Source of the DNA: Ptiloglossa arizonensis | Taxonomy: Eukaryota > Arthropoda > Insecta > Hymenoptera > Colletidae | DNA length: 64,000 bases | Direction: 5' to 3' | NCBI RefSeq assembly: GCF_051014685.1 | Contig: NW_027478462.1 | Coordinates: forward strand, 1,116,001-1,180,000 | Shown here: positions 25,203 to 37,098 of the stretch, piece after piece | How positions within the stretch are numbered: position 1 is the first letter of the stretch | Layout: each line of letters opens with the position of its first letter | The notes under the pieces: generated by a model | The model's input: only the letters and a program-made list of their open reading frames with translations | Databases searched by the model: none | What the model was told of the DNA's origin: nothing | Program-made: the position numbers and the translations under genes

Positions 25203-26427
25203 CCGTTCCAGTTATTGGTTTCGACAATCAGAACTGCGAAAATTTTGAGTTTCTCAAGCGTTTCTTACCTCCAAACTGCCATATCTCGCGAACGGATTGA
25301 CCAATCCGCAAAATTTCTGTTGCATCTGAAAGTAGTGACTCGCCCGATTACAACGGTATGTGTAGTTTTCCCCTAGGCCGTTCTAGTTATTCTTTTCAAG
25401 CATCAGAACTGCGCAAATTTTGAGGTTCTCAAGCGTTTCTTACCTCCAAACTGCCATATCTCGCGAACGGATTGACCACTCCGCAAAATTTCTGTTGCAT
25501 CTGAAAGTAGAGACACGCCCGATTACAACGGTATGTGTAGCTTTCCCCTAGGCCGTTCCAGTTATTCGTTTCGAGCATCAGAACTGCGAAAATTTTGAAA
25601 TTCTCAAGCGTTTCTTACATCCAAACTGCCATATCTCGCGAACGGATTGACCAATCCGCAAAATTTCTGTTGCATCTGAATGTAGAAACTCGCCCGATTA
25701 CAACTGTATGCGTACTTTTCCCCTAGGCCGTTCTAGTTATTCGTGTCGAGCATCAGAACTGCGAAAATTTTGAGTTTCTCAAGCGTTTCTTACATCCAAA
25801 CTGCCATATCTCGCGAACGGATTGACCAATCCGCAAAGTTTCTGTTGCATCTGAATGTAGAAACTTGCCCGATTACAACTGTATGCGTACTTTTCCCCTA
25901 GGCCGTTCTAGTTATTCGTGTCGAGCATCAGAACTGCGAAAATTTTGAGTTTCTCAAGCGTTTCTTACATCCAAACTGCCATATCTCGCGAACGGATTGG
26001 CCAATCTGCAAAATTTCTGTTGCATCTGAAAGTAGATACTCGCCCGATTATAACGGTATGCGCGCTTTTCCCCTAGGCCGTTCTAGTTATTTGTGTCGAG
26101 CATCAGAACTGCGAAAATGTTGAGGTTCTCAAGCGTTTCTTACGTCCAAACTGCCATATCTCGCGAACGGATTGACCAATCCGCAAAATTTCTGTTGCAT
26201 CTGAAAGTAGAAACTCGCCCGATTACAACGGTATGCGCACTTTTCCCCTAGGCCGTTCTAGTTATTCGTTTCAAGCATCAGAACTGCGCAAATTTTGGGT
26301 TTCTCAAGCGTTTCTTACCTCCAAACTGCCATATCTCGCGAACGGATTGACCAATCCGCAAAATTTCTGTTGCATCTGAAAGTAGAGACTCGCCCGATTA
26401 CAACGGTATGTGTAGTTTTCCCCTAGG
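25203..26427 (+). repeat. Third copy of a zone 1 module, ending at the zone boundary
   Basis: Seven monomers match 10503-11727 at an offset of 14700 bp (84 monomers), ending with the TTTTGGGTTTC monomer at 26253. The monomer after it in the earlier copies has the TTTTTCTTTTC head; here it is CCGTCCCAG, the first zone 2 monomer. The junction between zones lies at about 26428. Confidence 0.8.
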
Positions 26428-29400
26428 CCGTCCCAGTTATTCGTTTCGAGCATCAGAACTGCGAAAATTTTGAATTTCTCAAGCGTTTCTTACATCCAAA
26501 CTGCCATATCTCGCGAACGGATTGACCAATCCGCAAAATTTCTGTTGCATCTGAAAGTAGAAACTCGCCCGATTACAGCGGTATGCGCACTTTTCCCCTA
26601 GGCCGTTCTAGTTATTCGTTTTAAGCATCAGAACTGCGCAAATTTTGAGTTTCTCAAGCGTTTCTTACCTCCAAACTGCCATATCTCGCGAACGGATTGA
26701 CCAATCCGCCAAATTTCTGTTGCATCTGAAAGTAGGGACTCGCCCGATTACAACGGTATGTGTAGTTTTCCCCTAGGCCGTTCTAGTTATTCGTTTCTAG
26801 CATCAGAACTGCGCAAATTTTGAGTTTCTCAAGCGTTTCTTACCTCCAAACTGCCATATCTCGCGAACGGATTGACCAATCCGCAAAATTTCTGTTGCAT
26901 CTGAAAGTAGAAACTCGCCCGATTACAATGGTATGCGCAATTTTCCCCTAGGCCGTTCTAGTTATTCGTTTCAAGCTTCAGAACTGCGCAAATTTTGAGT
27001 TTCTCAAGCGTTTCTTACATCCAAGCTGCCATATCTCGCGAACGGATTGACAGATCCGCAAAATTTCTGTTGCATCTGAAAGTAGAAACTCGCCCGATTA
27101 CAACGGTATGCGTACTTTTCCCCTAGGCCGTTCAAGTTACTCGTTTCGAGCATCAGAACTGCGAAAATTTTGAATTTCTCAAGCGTTTCTTACCTCCAAA
27201 CTGCCATATCTCGCGAACGGATTGATCAATCCGCAAAATTTCTGTTGCATCTGAAAGTAGAAACTCGCCCGATTACAACGGTATGCGCGCTTTTCCCCTA
27301 GGCCGTTCTAGTTATTCGTGTCGAGCATCAGAACTGCGAAAATTTTGAGTTTCTCAAGCGTTTCTTACCTCCAAACTGCCATATCTCGCGAACGGATTGA
27401 CCAATCCGCAAAATTTCTGTTGCATCTGAAAGTAGAGACTCGCCCGATTACAACGGTATGTATAGTTTTCCCCTAGGCCGTTCCAGTTATTCGTTTCGAG
27501 CATCAGAACTGCGAAAATTTTGAATTTCTCAAGCGTTTCTTACATCCAAACTGCCATATCTCGCGAACGGATTGACCAATCCGCAAAATTTCTGTTGCAT
27601 CTGAAAGTAGAAACTCGCCCGATTACAGCGGTATGCGCACTTTTCCCCTAGGCCTTTCTAGTTATTCGTTTTAAGCATCAGAACTGCGCAAATTTTGAGT
27701 TTCTCAAGCGTTTCTTACCTCCAAACTGCCATATCACGAGAACGGATTGACCAATCCGCAAAATATCTGTTGCATCTGAAAGTAGAGACTCGCCCGATTA
27801 CAACGGTATGTGTAGTTTTCCCCTAGGCCGTTCCAGTTATTCGTTTCGAGCATCAGAACTGCGAAAATTTTGAGTTTCTCAAGCGTTTCTTACCTCCAAA
27901 CTGCCATATCTCGCGAACGGATTAACCAATCCGCAAAATTTCTGTTGCATCTGAAAGTAGAGACTCGCCCGATTACAACGGTATGTGTAGTTTTCCCCTA
28001 GGCCGTTCCAGTTATTCGTTTCGAGCATCAGAACTGCGGAAATTTTGAATTTCTCATGCGTTTCTTACATCCAAACTGCCATATCTCGCGAACGGATTGA
28101 CCAATCCGCAAAGTTTCTGTTGCATCTGATAGTAGAGACTCGCCCGATTACAACGGTATGTGTCGTTTTCCCCTAGGCCGTCCCAGTTATTGGTTTCGAG
28201 CATCAGAACTGCGAAAATTTTGAGTTTCTCAAGCGTTTCTTACATCCAAACTGCCATATCTCGCGAACGGATTGACCGATCCGCAAAATTTCTGTTTCAT
28301 CTGAAAGTAGAAACTCGCCCGATTACAATGGTATGCGCACTTTTCCCCTAGGCCGTTCTAGTTATTCGTTTCGAGCATCAGAACTGCGCAAATTTTGAGT
28401 TTCTCAAGCGTTTCTTACCTCCAAACTGCCATATCTCGCGAACGGATTGACCAATCCGCAAAATTTCTGTTGCATCTGAAAGTAGAGACTCGCCCGATTA
28501 CAACGGTGTGAGTAGTTTTCTCCTAGGCCGTTCCAGTTATTCGTTTCGAGCATCAGAACTGCGAAAATTTTGAGTTTCTCAAGCGTTTCTTACATCCAAA
28601 CTGCCATATCTCGCGAACGGATTCACCGATCCGTAAAATTTCTGTTTCTTCTGAAAGTAGAAACTCGCCCGATTACAATGGTATGCGCACTTTTCCCCTA
28701 GGCCGTTCTAGTTATTCGTTTCGAGCATCAGAACTGCGCAAATTTTGGGTTTCTCAAGCGTTTCTTACCTCCAAACTGCCATATCTCGCGAACGGATTGA
28801 CCAATCCGCAAAATTTCTGTTGCATCTGAAAGTAGAGACTCGCCCGATTACAACGGTATGTGTAGTTTTCCCCTAGGCCGTCCCAGTTATTCGTTTCGAG
28901 CATCAGAACTGCGAAAATTTTGAATTTCTCAAGCGTTTCTTACATCCAAACTGCCATATCTCGCGAACGGATTGACCAATCCGCAAAATTTCTGTTGCAT
29001 CTGAAAGTAGAAACTCGCCCGATTACAGCGGTATGCGCACTTTTCCCCTAGGCCGTTCTAGTTATTCGTTTTAAGCATCAGAACTGCGCAAATTTTGAGT
29101 TTCTCAAGCGTTTCTTACCTCCAAACTGCCATATCTCGCGAACGGATTGACCAATCCGCCAAATTTCTGTTGCATCTGAAAGTAGGGACTCGCCCGATTA
29201 CAACGGTATGTGTAGTTTTCCCCTAGGCCGTTCTAGTTATTCGTTTCTAGCATCAGAACTGCGCAAATTTTGAGTTTCTCAAGCGTTTCTTACCTCCAAA
29301 CTGCCATATCTCGCGAACGGATTGACCAATCCGCAAAATTTCTGTTGCATCTGAAAGTAGAAACTCGCCCGATTACAATGGTATGCGCAATTTTCCCCTA

Positions 29401-31172
29401 GGCCGTTCTAGTTATTCGTTTCAAGCTTCAGAACTGCGCAAATTTTGAGTTTCTCAAGCGTTTCTTACATCCAAGCTGCCATATCTCGCGAACGGATTGA
29501 CAGATCCGCAAAATTTCTGTTGCATCTGAAAGTAGAAACTCGCCCGATTACAACGGTATGCGTACTTTTCCCCTAGGCCGTTCAAGTTACTCGTTTCGAG
29601 CATCAGAACTGCGAAAATTTTGAATTTCTCAAGCGTTTCTTACCTCCAAACTGCCATATCTCGCGAACGGATTGATCAATCCGCAAAATTTCTGTTGCAT
29701 CTGAAAGTAGAAACTCGCCCGATTACAACGGTATGCGCGCTTTTCCCCTAGGCCGTTCTAGTTATTCGTGTCGAGCATCAGAACTGCGAAAATTTTGAGT
29801 TTCTCAAGCGTTTCTTACCTCCAAACTGCCATATCTCGCGAACGGATTGACCAATCCGCAAAATTTCTGTTGCATCTGAAAGTAGAGACTCGCCCGATTA
29901 CAACGGTATGTATAGTTTTCCCCTAGGCCGTTCCAGTTATTCGTTTCGAGCATCAGAACTGCGAAAATTTTGAATTTCTCAAGCGTTTCTTACATCCAAA
30001 CTGCCATATCTCGCGAACGGATTGACCAATCCGCAAAATTTCTGTTGCATCTGAAAGTAGAAACTCGCCCGATTACAGCGGTATGCGCACTTTTCCCCTA
30101 GGCCTTTCTAGTTATTCGTTTTAAGCATCAGAACTGCGCAAATTTTGAGTTTCTCAAGCGTTTCTTACCTCCAAACTGCCATATCACGAGAACGGATTGA
30201 CCAATCCGCAAAATATCTGTTGCATCTGAAAGTAGAGACTCGCCCGATTACAACGGTATGTGTAGTTTTCCCCTAGGCCGTTCCAGTTATTCGTTTCGAG
30301 CATCAGAACTGCGAAAATTTTGAGTTTCTCAAGCGTTTCTTACCTCCAAACTGCCATATCTCGCGAACGGATTAACCAATCCGCAAAATTTCTGTTGCAT
30401 CTGAAAGTAGAGACTCGCCCGATTACAACGGTATGTGTAGTTTTCCCCTAGGCCGTTCCAGTTATTCGTTTCGAGCATCAGAACTGCGGAAATTTTGAAT
30501 TTCTCATGCGTTTCTTACATCCAAACTGCCATATCTCGCGAACGGATTGACCAATCCGCAAAGTTTCTGTTGCATCTGATAGTAGAGACTCGCCCGATTA
30601 CAACGGTATGTGTCGTTTTCCCCTAGGCCGTCCCAGTTATTGGTTTCGAGCATCAGAACTGCGAAAATTTTGAGTTTCTCAAGCGTTTCTTACATCCAAA
30701 CTGCCATATCTCGCGAACGGATTGACCGATCCGCAAAATTTCTGTTTCATCTGAAAGTAGAAACTCGCCCGATTACAATGGTATGCGCACTTTTCCCCTA
30801 GGCCGTTCTAGTTATTCGTTTCGAGCATCAGAACTGCGCAAATTTTGAGTTTCTCAAGCGTTTCTTACCTCCAAACTGCCATATCTCGCGAACGGATTGA
30901 CCAATCCGCAAAATTTCTGTTGCATCTGAAAGTAGAGACTCGCCCGATTACAACGGTGTGAGTAGTTTTCTCCTAGGCCGTTCCAGTTATTCGTTTCGAG
31001 CATCAGAACTGCGAAAATTTTGAGTTTCTCAAGCGTTTCTTACATCCAAACTGCCATATCTCGCGAACGGATTCACCGATCCGTAAAATTTCTGTTTCTT
31101 CTGAAAGTAGAAACTCGCCCGATTACAATGGTATGCGCACTTTTCCCCTAGGCCGTTCTAGTTATTCGTTTC
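26428..31172 (+). repeat. Tandem duplication of a 14-monomer (2450-bp) unit
   Basis: 26428-28877 and 28878 to about 31172 match monomer by monomer. Shared private variants include CCGCCAAATTTC (about 26708 and 29158), CAAGCTTCAG with CAAGCTGCC (26953 and 29403), TATGTATAG, CCTTTCTAG, ATCACGAGAACGG, CTCATGCG, TGTGTCGTTTTC, GGTGTGAGTAG and TCTGTTTCTTCTG. Copies are close to identical by eye. The join is the hybrid monomer at 28703, which dates the event as recent relative to the spread of other variants. Confidence 0.92.
28703..28877 (+). repeat. Hybrid monomer at the join of the 14-monomer duplication
   Basis: The head reads TTTCGAGCATC like monomer 31153 at the end of the second copy, whereas monomer 26253 reads TTTCAAGCATC. 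Further on it reads TTTTGGGTTTC like 26253, whereas 31153 reads TTTTGAGTTTC. The exchange point therefore lies between 28723 and 28748. This is the pattern left by unequal crossing over between in-register monomers. Confidence 0.85.
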
Positions 31173-31327
31173 GAGCATCAGAACTGCGCAAATTTTGAGT
31201 TTCTCAAGCGTTTCTTACCTCCAAACTGCCATATCTCGCGAACGGATTGACCAATCCGCAAAATTTCTGTTGCATCTGAAAGTAGAGACTCGCCCGATTA
31301 CAACAGTATGTGTAGTTTTCCCCTAGG

Positions 31328-33427
31328 CCGTTCCAGTTATTGGTTTCGAGCATCAGAACTGCGGAAATTTTGAGTTTCTCAAGCGTTTCTTACCTCCAAA
31401 CTGCCATATCTCGCGAACGGATTGACCAATCCGCAAAATTTCTGTTGCATCTGAAAGTAGAAACTCGCCCGATTACAGCGGTATGCGCACTTTTCCCCTA
31501 GGCCTTTCTAGTTATTCGTTTTAAGCATCAGAACTGCGCAAATTTTGAGTTTCTCAAGCGTTTCTTACCTCCAAACTGCCATATCTCGCGAACGGATTGA
31601 CCAATCCGCAAAATATCTGTTGCATCAGAAAGTAGAGACTCGCCCGATTACAACGGTATGTGTAGTTTTCCCCTAGGCCGTTCCAGTTATTCGTTTCGAG
31701 CATCAGAACTGCGAAAATTTTGAGTTTCTCAAGCGTTTCTTACATCCAAACTGCCATATCTCGCGAACGGATTGACCGATCCGTAAAATTTCTGTTTCAT
31801 CTGAAAGTAGAAACTCGCCCGATTACAACGGTATGCGTACTTTTCCCCTAGGCCGTTCAAGTTACTCGTTTCGAGCATCAGAACTGCGAAAATTTTGAGT
31901 TTCTCAAGCGTTTCTTACCTCCAAACTGCCATATCTCGCGAACGGATTGATCAATCCGCAAAATTTCTGTTGCATCTGAAAGTAGAAACTCGCCCGATTA
32001 CAACGGTATGCGCGCTTTTCCCCTAGGCCGTTCTAGTTATTCGTGTCGAGCATCAGAACTGCGAAAATTTTGAGTTTCTCAAGCGTTTCTTACCTCCAAA
32101 CTGCCATATCTCGCGAACGGATTGACCAATCCGCAAAATTTCTGTTGCATCTGAAAGTAGAGACTCGCCCGATTACAACGGTATGTGTAGTTTTCCCCTA
32201 GGCCGTTCCAGTTATTCGTTTCGAGCATCAGAACTGCGAAAATTTTGAATTTCTCATGCGTTTCCTACATCCAAACTGCCATATCTCGCGAACGGATTGA
32301 CCAATCCGCAAAGTTTCTGTTGCATCTGAAAGTAGAGACTCGCCCGATTACAACGGTATGTGTCGTTTCCCCCTAGGCCGTCCCAGTTATTGGTTTCGAG
32401 CATCAGAACTGCGAAAATTTTGAGTTTCTCAAGCGTTTCTTACCTCCAAACTGCCATATCTCGCGAACGGATTGACCAATCCGCAAAATTTCTGTTGCAT
32501 CTGAAAGCAGAGACTCGCCCGATTACAACGGTATGTGTAGTTTTCCCCTAGGCCGTTCCAGTTATTGGTTTCGAGCATCAGAACTGCGGAAATTTTGAGT
32601 TTCTCAAGCGTTTCTTACCTCCAAACTGCCATATCTCGCGAACGGATTGACCAATCCGCAAAATTTCTGTTGCATCTGAAAGTAGAAACTCGCCCGATTA
32701 CAGCGGTATGCGCACTTTTCCCCTAGGCCTTTCTAGTTATTCGTTTTAAGCATCAGAACTGCGCAAATTTTGAGTTTCTCAAGCGTTTCTTACCTCCAAA
32801 CTGCCATATCTCGCGAACGGATTGACCAATCCGCAAAATATCTGTTGCATCTGAAAGTAGAGACTCGCCCGATTACAACGGTATGTGTAGTTTTCCCCTA
32901 GGCCGTTCCAGTTATTCGTTTCGAGCATCAGAACTGCGAAAATTTTGAGTTTCTCAAGCGTTTCTTACATCCAAACTGCCATATCTCGCGAACGGATTGA
33001 CCGATCCGTAAAATTTCTGTTTCATCTGAAAGTAGAAACTCGCCCGATTACAACGGTATGCGTACTTTTCCCCTAGGCCGTTCAAGTTACTCGTTTCGAG
33101 CATCAGAACTGCGAAAATTTTGAGTTTCTCAAGCGTTTCTTACCTCCAAACTGCCATATCTCGCGAACGGATTGATCAATCCGCAAAATTTCTGTTGCAT
33201 CTGAAAGTAGAAACTCGCCCGATTACAACGGTATGCGCGCTTTTCCCCTAGGCCGTTCTAGTTATTCGTGTCGAGCATCAGAACTGCGAAAATTTTGAGT
33301 TTCTCAAGCGTTTCTTACCTCCAAACTGCCATATCTCGCGAACGGATTGACCAATCCGCAAAATTTCTGTTGCATCTGAAAGTAGAGACTCGCCCGATTA
33401 CAACGGTATGTGTAGTTTTCCCCTAGG
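31328..33427 (+). repeat. 7-monomer-spaced duplication
   Basis: Five monomers from 31328 match five from 32553 at an offset of 1225 bp: TTGGTTTCGAG/GCGGAAATT, CCTTTCTAG/TTTTAAGC/CAAAATATC, CCAG/ACCGATCCGTAA/TTTCATC, TTCAAGTTACTCG/GATTGATCAATC, TTCGTGTCGAG. The two monomers at 32203 and 32378 (CTCATGCGTTTCCTAC and CCGTCCCAG) separate the copies. Confidence 0.8.
32028..33160 (+). repeat. Block U, left copy (partner 41299-42431)
   Basis: About 1.1 kb recurs 9271 bp to the right (53 monomers less the four 1-bp deletions in between). The shared run includes CTCATGCGTTTCCTAC, TGTGTCGTTTCCCCC, CCGTCCCAG, CTGAAAGCAGAG, CCTTTCTAG and ACCGATCCGTAA. The right end is where this copy has GATTGATCAATC and the other GATTGACCAATC. 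Confidence 0.85.
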
Positions 33428-35174
33428 CCGTTCCAGTTATTGGTTTCGAGCATCAGAACTGCGGAAATTTTGAGTTTCTCAAGCGTTTCTTACCTCCATA
33501 CTGCCATATCTCGCGAACGGATTTACCAATCCGCAAAATTTCTGTTGCATCTGAAAGTAGAGACTCGCCCGATTACAGCGGTATGTGTAGTTTTCCCCTA
33601 GGCCTTTCCAGTTATTCGTTTCGAGCATCAGAACTGCGAAAATTTTGAGTTTCTCAAGCGTTTCTTACCTCCAAACTGCCATATCTCGCGAACGGATTGA
33701 CCGATCCGCAAAATTTCTGTTTCATCTGAAAGTAGAAACTCGCCCGATTACAATGGTATGCGCACTTTTCCCCTAGGCCGTTCTAGTTATTCCTTTCGAG
33801 CATCAGAACTGCGAAAATTTTGAGTTTCTCAAGCGTTTCTTACATCCAAACTGCCATATCTCGCGAACGGATTCACCGATCCGTAAAATTTCTGTTTCAT
33901 CTGAAAGTAGAAACTCGCCCGATTACAATGGTATGCGCACTTTTCCCCAGGCCGTTCTAGTTATTCGTTTCGAGCATCAGAACTGCGCAAATTTTGAGTT
34001 TCTCAAGCGTTTCTTACATCCAAACTGCCATATCTCGCGAACGGATTCACCGATCCGTAAAATTTCTGTTTCATCTGAAAGTAGAAACTCGCCCGATTAC
34101 AACGGTATGCGTACTTTTCCCCTAGGCCGTTCAAGTTACTCGTTTCGAGCATCAGAACTGCGAAAATTTTGAGTTTCTCAAGCGTTTCTTACCTCCAAAC
34201 TGCCATATCTCGCGAACGGATTGATCAATCCGCAAAATTTCTGTTGCATCTGAAAGTAGAAACTCGCCCGATTACAACGGTATGCGCGCTTTTCCCCTAG
34301 GCCGTTCTAGTTATTCGTGTCGAGCATCAGAACTGCGAAAATTTTGAGTTTCTCAAGCGTTTCTTACCTCCAAACTGCCATATCTCGCGAACGGATTGAC
34401 CAATCCGCAAAATTTCTGTTGCATCTGAAAGTAGAGACTCGCCCGATTACAACGGTATGTGTAGTTTTCCCCTAGGCCGTTCCAGTTATTGGTTTCGAGC
34501 ATCAGAACTGCGGAAATTTTGAGTTTCTCAAGCGTTTCTTACCTCCATACTGCCATATCTCGCGAACGGATTTACCAATCCGCAAAATTTCTGTTGCATC
34601 TGAAAGTAGAGACTCGCCCGATTACAGCGGTATGTGTAGTTTTCCCCTAGGCCTTTCCAGTTATTCGTTTCGAGCATCAGAACTGCGAAAATTTTGAGTT
34701 TCTCAAGCGTTTCTTACCTCCAAACTGCCATATCTCGCGAACGGATTGACCGATCCGCAAAATTTCTGTTTCATCTGAAAGTAGAAACTCGCCCGATTAC
34801 AATGGTATGCGCACTTTTCCCCTAGGCCGTTCTAGTTATTCCTTTCGAGCATCAGAACTGCGAAAATTTTGAGTTTCTCAAGCGTTTCTTACATCCAAAC
34901 TGCCATATCTCGCGAACGGATTCACCGATCCGTAAAATTTCTGTTTCATCTGAAAGTAGAAACTCGCCCGATTACAATGGTATGCGCACTTTTCCCCAGG
35001 CCGTTCTAGTTATTCGTTTCGAGCATCAGAACTGCGCAAATTTTGAGTTTCTCAAGCGTTTCTTACATCCAAACTGCCATATCTCGCGAACGGATTCACC
35101 GATCCGTAAAATTTCTGTTTCATCTGAAAGTAGAAACTCGCCCGATTACAATGGTATGCGCACTTTTCCCCAGG
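33078..35174 (+). repeat. 6-monomer tandem duplication carrying a 1-bp deletion
   Basis: Monomers from 33078 and from 34127 match in order: TTCAAGTTACTCG, TTCGTGTCGAG, TTGGTTTCGAG/CTCCATACTG/ATTTACC, CCTTTCCAG, TTCCTTTCGAG, then a CGAG/ATTCACCGATCCGTAA monomer. The offset is 1049 bp because each copy contains the same missing T in CCCCAGG (33945-33951 and 34994-35000). A third CCCCAGG follows at 35168-35174, at the end of monomer 35001, whose tail (CAATGG) differs from that of its counterpart 33952 (CAACGG). Confidence 0.88.
33945..33951 (+). other. 1-bp deletion CCCCAGG, first of three
   Basis: CCCCTAGG has lost its T, so monomer 33778-33951 is 174 bp and the CCTAGG palindrome is lost. Identical losses lie at 34994-35000 and 35168-35174 in the same duplicated stretch. 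A substitution with a similar look (CCCCCAGG near 21870) is not a length change. Confidence 0.88.
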
Positions 35175-35349
35175 CCGTTCTAGTTATTCGTTTCGAGCAT
35201 CAGAACTGCGCAAATTTTGAGTTTCTCAAGCGTTTCTTACCTCCAAACTGCCATATCTCGCGAACGGATTGACCAATCCGCAAAATTTCTGTTGCATCTG
35301 AAAGTAGAGACTCGCCCGATTACAACGGTATGTGTAGTTTTCCCCTAGG

Positions 35350-36399
35350 CCGTTCCAGTTATTGGTTTCGAGCATCAGAACTGCGGAAATTTTGAGTTTC
35401 TCAAGCGTTTCTTACCTCCATACTGCCATATCTCGCGAACGGATTTACCAATCCGCAGAATTTCTGTTGCATCTAAAAGTAGAGACTCGCCCGATTACAA
35501 CGGTATGTGTAGTTTTCCCCTAGGCCTTTCCAGTTATTCGTTTCGAGCATCAGAACTGCGAAAATTTTGAGTTTCTCAAGCGTTTCTTACCTCCAAACTG
35601 CCATATCTCGCGAACGGATTGACCGATCCGCAAAATTTCTGTTTCATCTGAAAGTAGAAACTCGCCCGATGACAATGGTATGCGCACTTTTCCCCTAGGC
35701 CGTTCTAGTTATTCGTTTCGAGCATCAGAACTGCGCAAATTTTGAGTTTCTCAAGCGTTTCTTACCTCCAAACTGCCATATCTCGCGAACGGATTGACCA
35801 ATCCGCAAAATTTCTGTTGCATCTGAAAGTAGAGACTCGCCCGATTACAACGGTATGTGTAGTTTTCCCCTAGGCCGTTCCAGTTATTGGTTTCGAGCAT
35901 CAGAACTGCGGAAATTTTGAGTTTCTCAAGCGTTTCTTACCTCCATACTGCCATATCTCGCGAACGGATTTACCAATCCGCAGAATTTCTGTTGCATCTG
36001 AAAGTAGAGACTCGCCCGATTACAACGGTATGTGTAGTTTTCCCCTAGGCCTTTCCAGTTATTCGTTTCGAGCATCAGAACTGCGAAAATTTTGAGTTTC
36101 TCAAGCGTTTCTTACCTCCAAACTGCCATATCTCGCGAACGGATTGACCGATCCGCAAAATTTCTGTTTCATCTGAAAGTAGAAACTCGCCCGATTACAA
36201 TGGTATGCGCACTTTTCCCCTAGGCCGTTCTAGTTATTCGTTTGGAGCATCAGAACTGCGCAAATTTTGAGTTTCTCAAGCGTTTCTTACCTCCAAACTG
36301 CCATATCTCGCGAACGGATTGACCAATCCGCAAAATTTCTGTTGCATCTGAAAGTAGAAACTCGCCCCATTACAACGGTATGCGCACTTTTCCCCTAGG
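35350..36399 (+). repeat. 3-monomer tandem duplication
   Basis: Monomers at 35350, 35525 and 35700 match 35875, 36050 and 36225 at a 525-bp offset. Both copies share CTCCATACTG and the rare CCGCAGAATTTC. The left copy alone has CATCTAAAAG, and the right copy alone TTTGGAGCATC. The same three-monomer order occurs at 33428 and 37974. Confidence 0.82.
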
Positions 36400-37089
36400 C
36401 CGTTCTAGTTATTCGTTTCAAGCATCAGAACTGCGCAAATTTTGAGTTTCTCAAGCGTTTCTTACCTCCAAACTGCCATATCTCGCGAACGGATTGACCA
36501 ATCCGCAAAATTTCTGTTGCATCTGAAAGTAGAGACTCGCCCGATTACAACGGTGTGAGTAGTTTTCTCCTAGGCCGTTCCAGTTATTCGTTTCGAGCAT
36601 CAGAACTGCGAAAATTTTGAGTTTCTCAAGCGTTTCTTACATCCAAACTGCCATATCTCGCGAACGGATTCACCGATCCGTAAAATTTCTGTTTCATCTG
36701 AAAGTAGAAACTCGCCCGATTACAATGGTATGCGCACTTTTCCCCTAGGCCGTTCTAGTTATTCGTTTCGAGCATCAGAACTGCGCAAATTTTGAGTTTC
36801 TCAAGCGTTTCTTACCTCCAAACTGCCATATCTCGCGAATGGATTGACCAATCCGCAAAATTTCTGTTGCATCTGAAAGTAGAGACTCGCCCGATTACAA
36901 CGGTATGGGTAGTTTTCCCCTAGGCCGTTCCAGTTATTGGTTTCGAGCATCAGAACTGCGGAAATTTTGAGTTTCTCAAGCGTTTCTTACCTCCAAACTG
37001 CCATATCTCGCGAACGGATTTACCAATCCGCAAAATTTCTGTTGCATCTGAAAGTAGAGACCCGCCCGATTACAACGGTATGTGTAGTT

Positions 37090-37098
37090 TTCCTATGG
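37090..37098 (+). other. 1-bp deletion TTTTCCTATGGCC, independent event
   Basis: The end of monomer 36925-37098 reads TTTTCCTATGGCC instead of TTTTCCCCTAGGCC, making it 174 bp. It is not shared with the other deletions and has no copy in the window. Confidence 0.85.

Larger units (their letters stand above)
1..26427 (+). repeat. Zone 1 of the array
   Basis: This zone is defined by monomer variants rarely or never seen further right: heads TTGGTTTCGACAATC, TTCTTTTCAAGC, TTCGTGTCGAG and TTTCGAACATC, the mid variants TGAAATTCTC, GCGAGCGG, CTTGCTTCC and ACCACTCC, and tails TGAATGTAG with AACTGTATGCGTAC. Recurring order: TTGGTTTCGACAATC, then TTCTTTTC, then TGAAATTCTC, then one to three GTGTCGAG monomers, then a variable stretch ending in a CTTCGCAAA/GCGAGCGG monomer. 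Spacing of the TTGGTTTCGACAATC monomer (2101, 3502, 5253, 5953, 8053, 10503, 15403, 17503, 19953, 22403, 25203) is 8, 10, 4, 12, 14, 28, 12, 14, 14 and 16 monomers, so there is no fixed higher-order unit. Confidence 0.85.
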
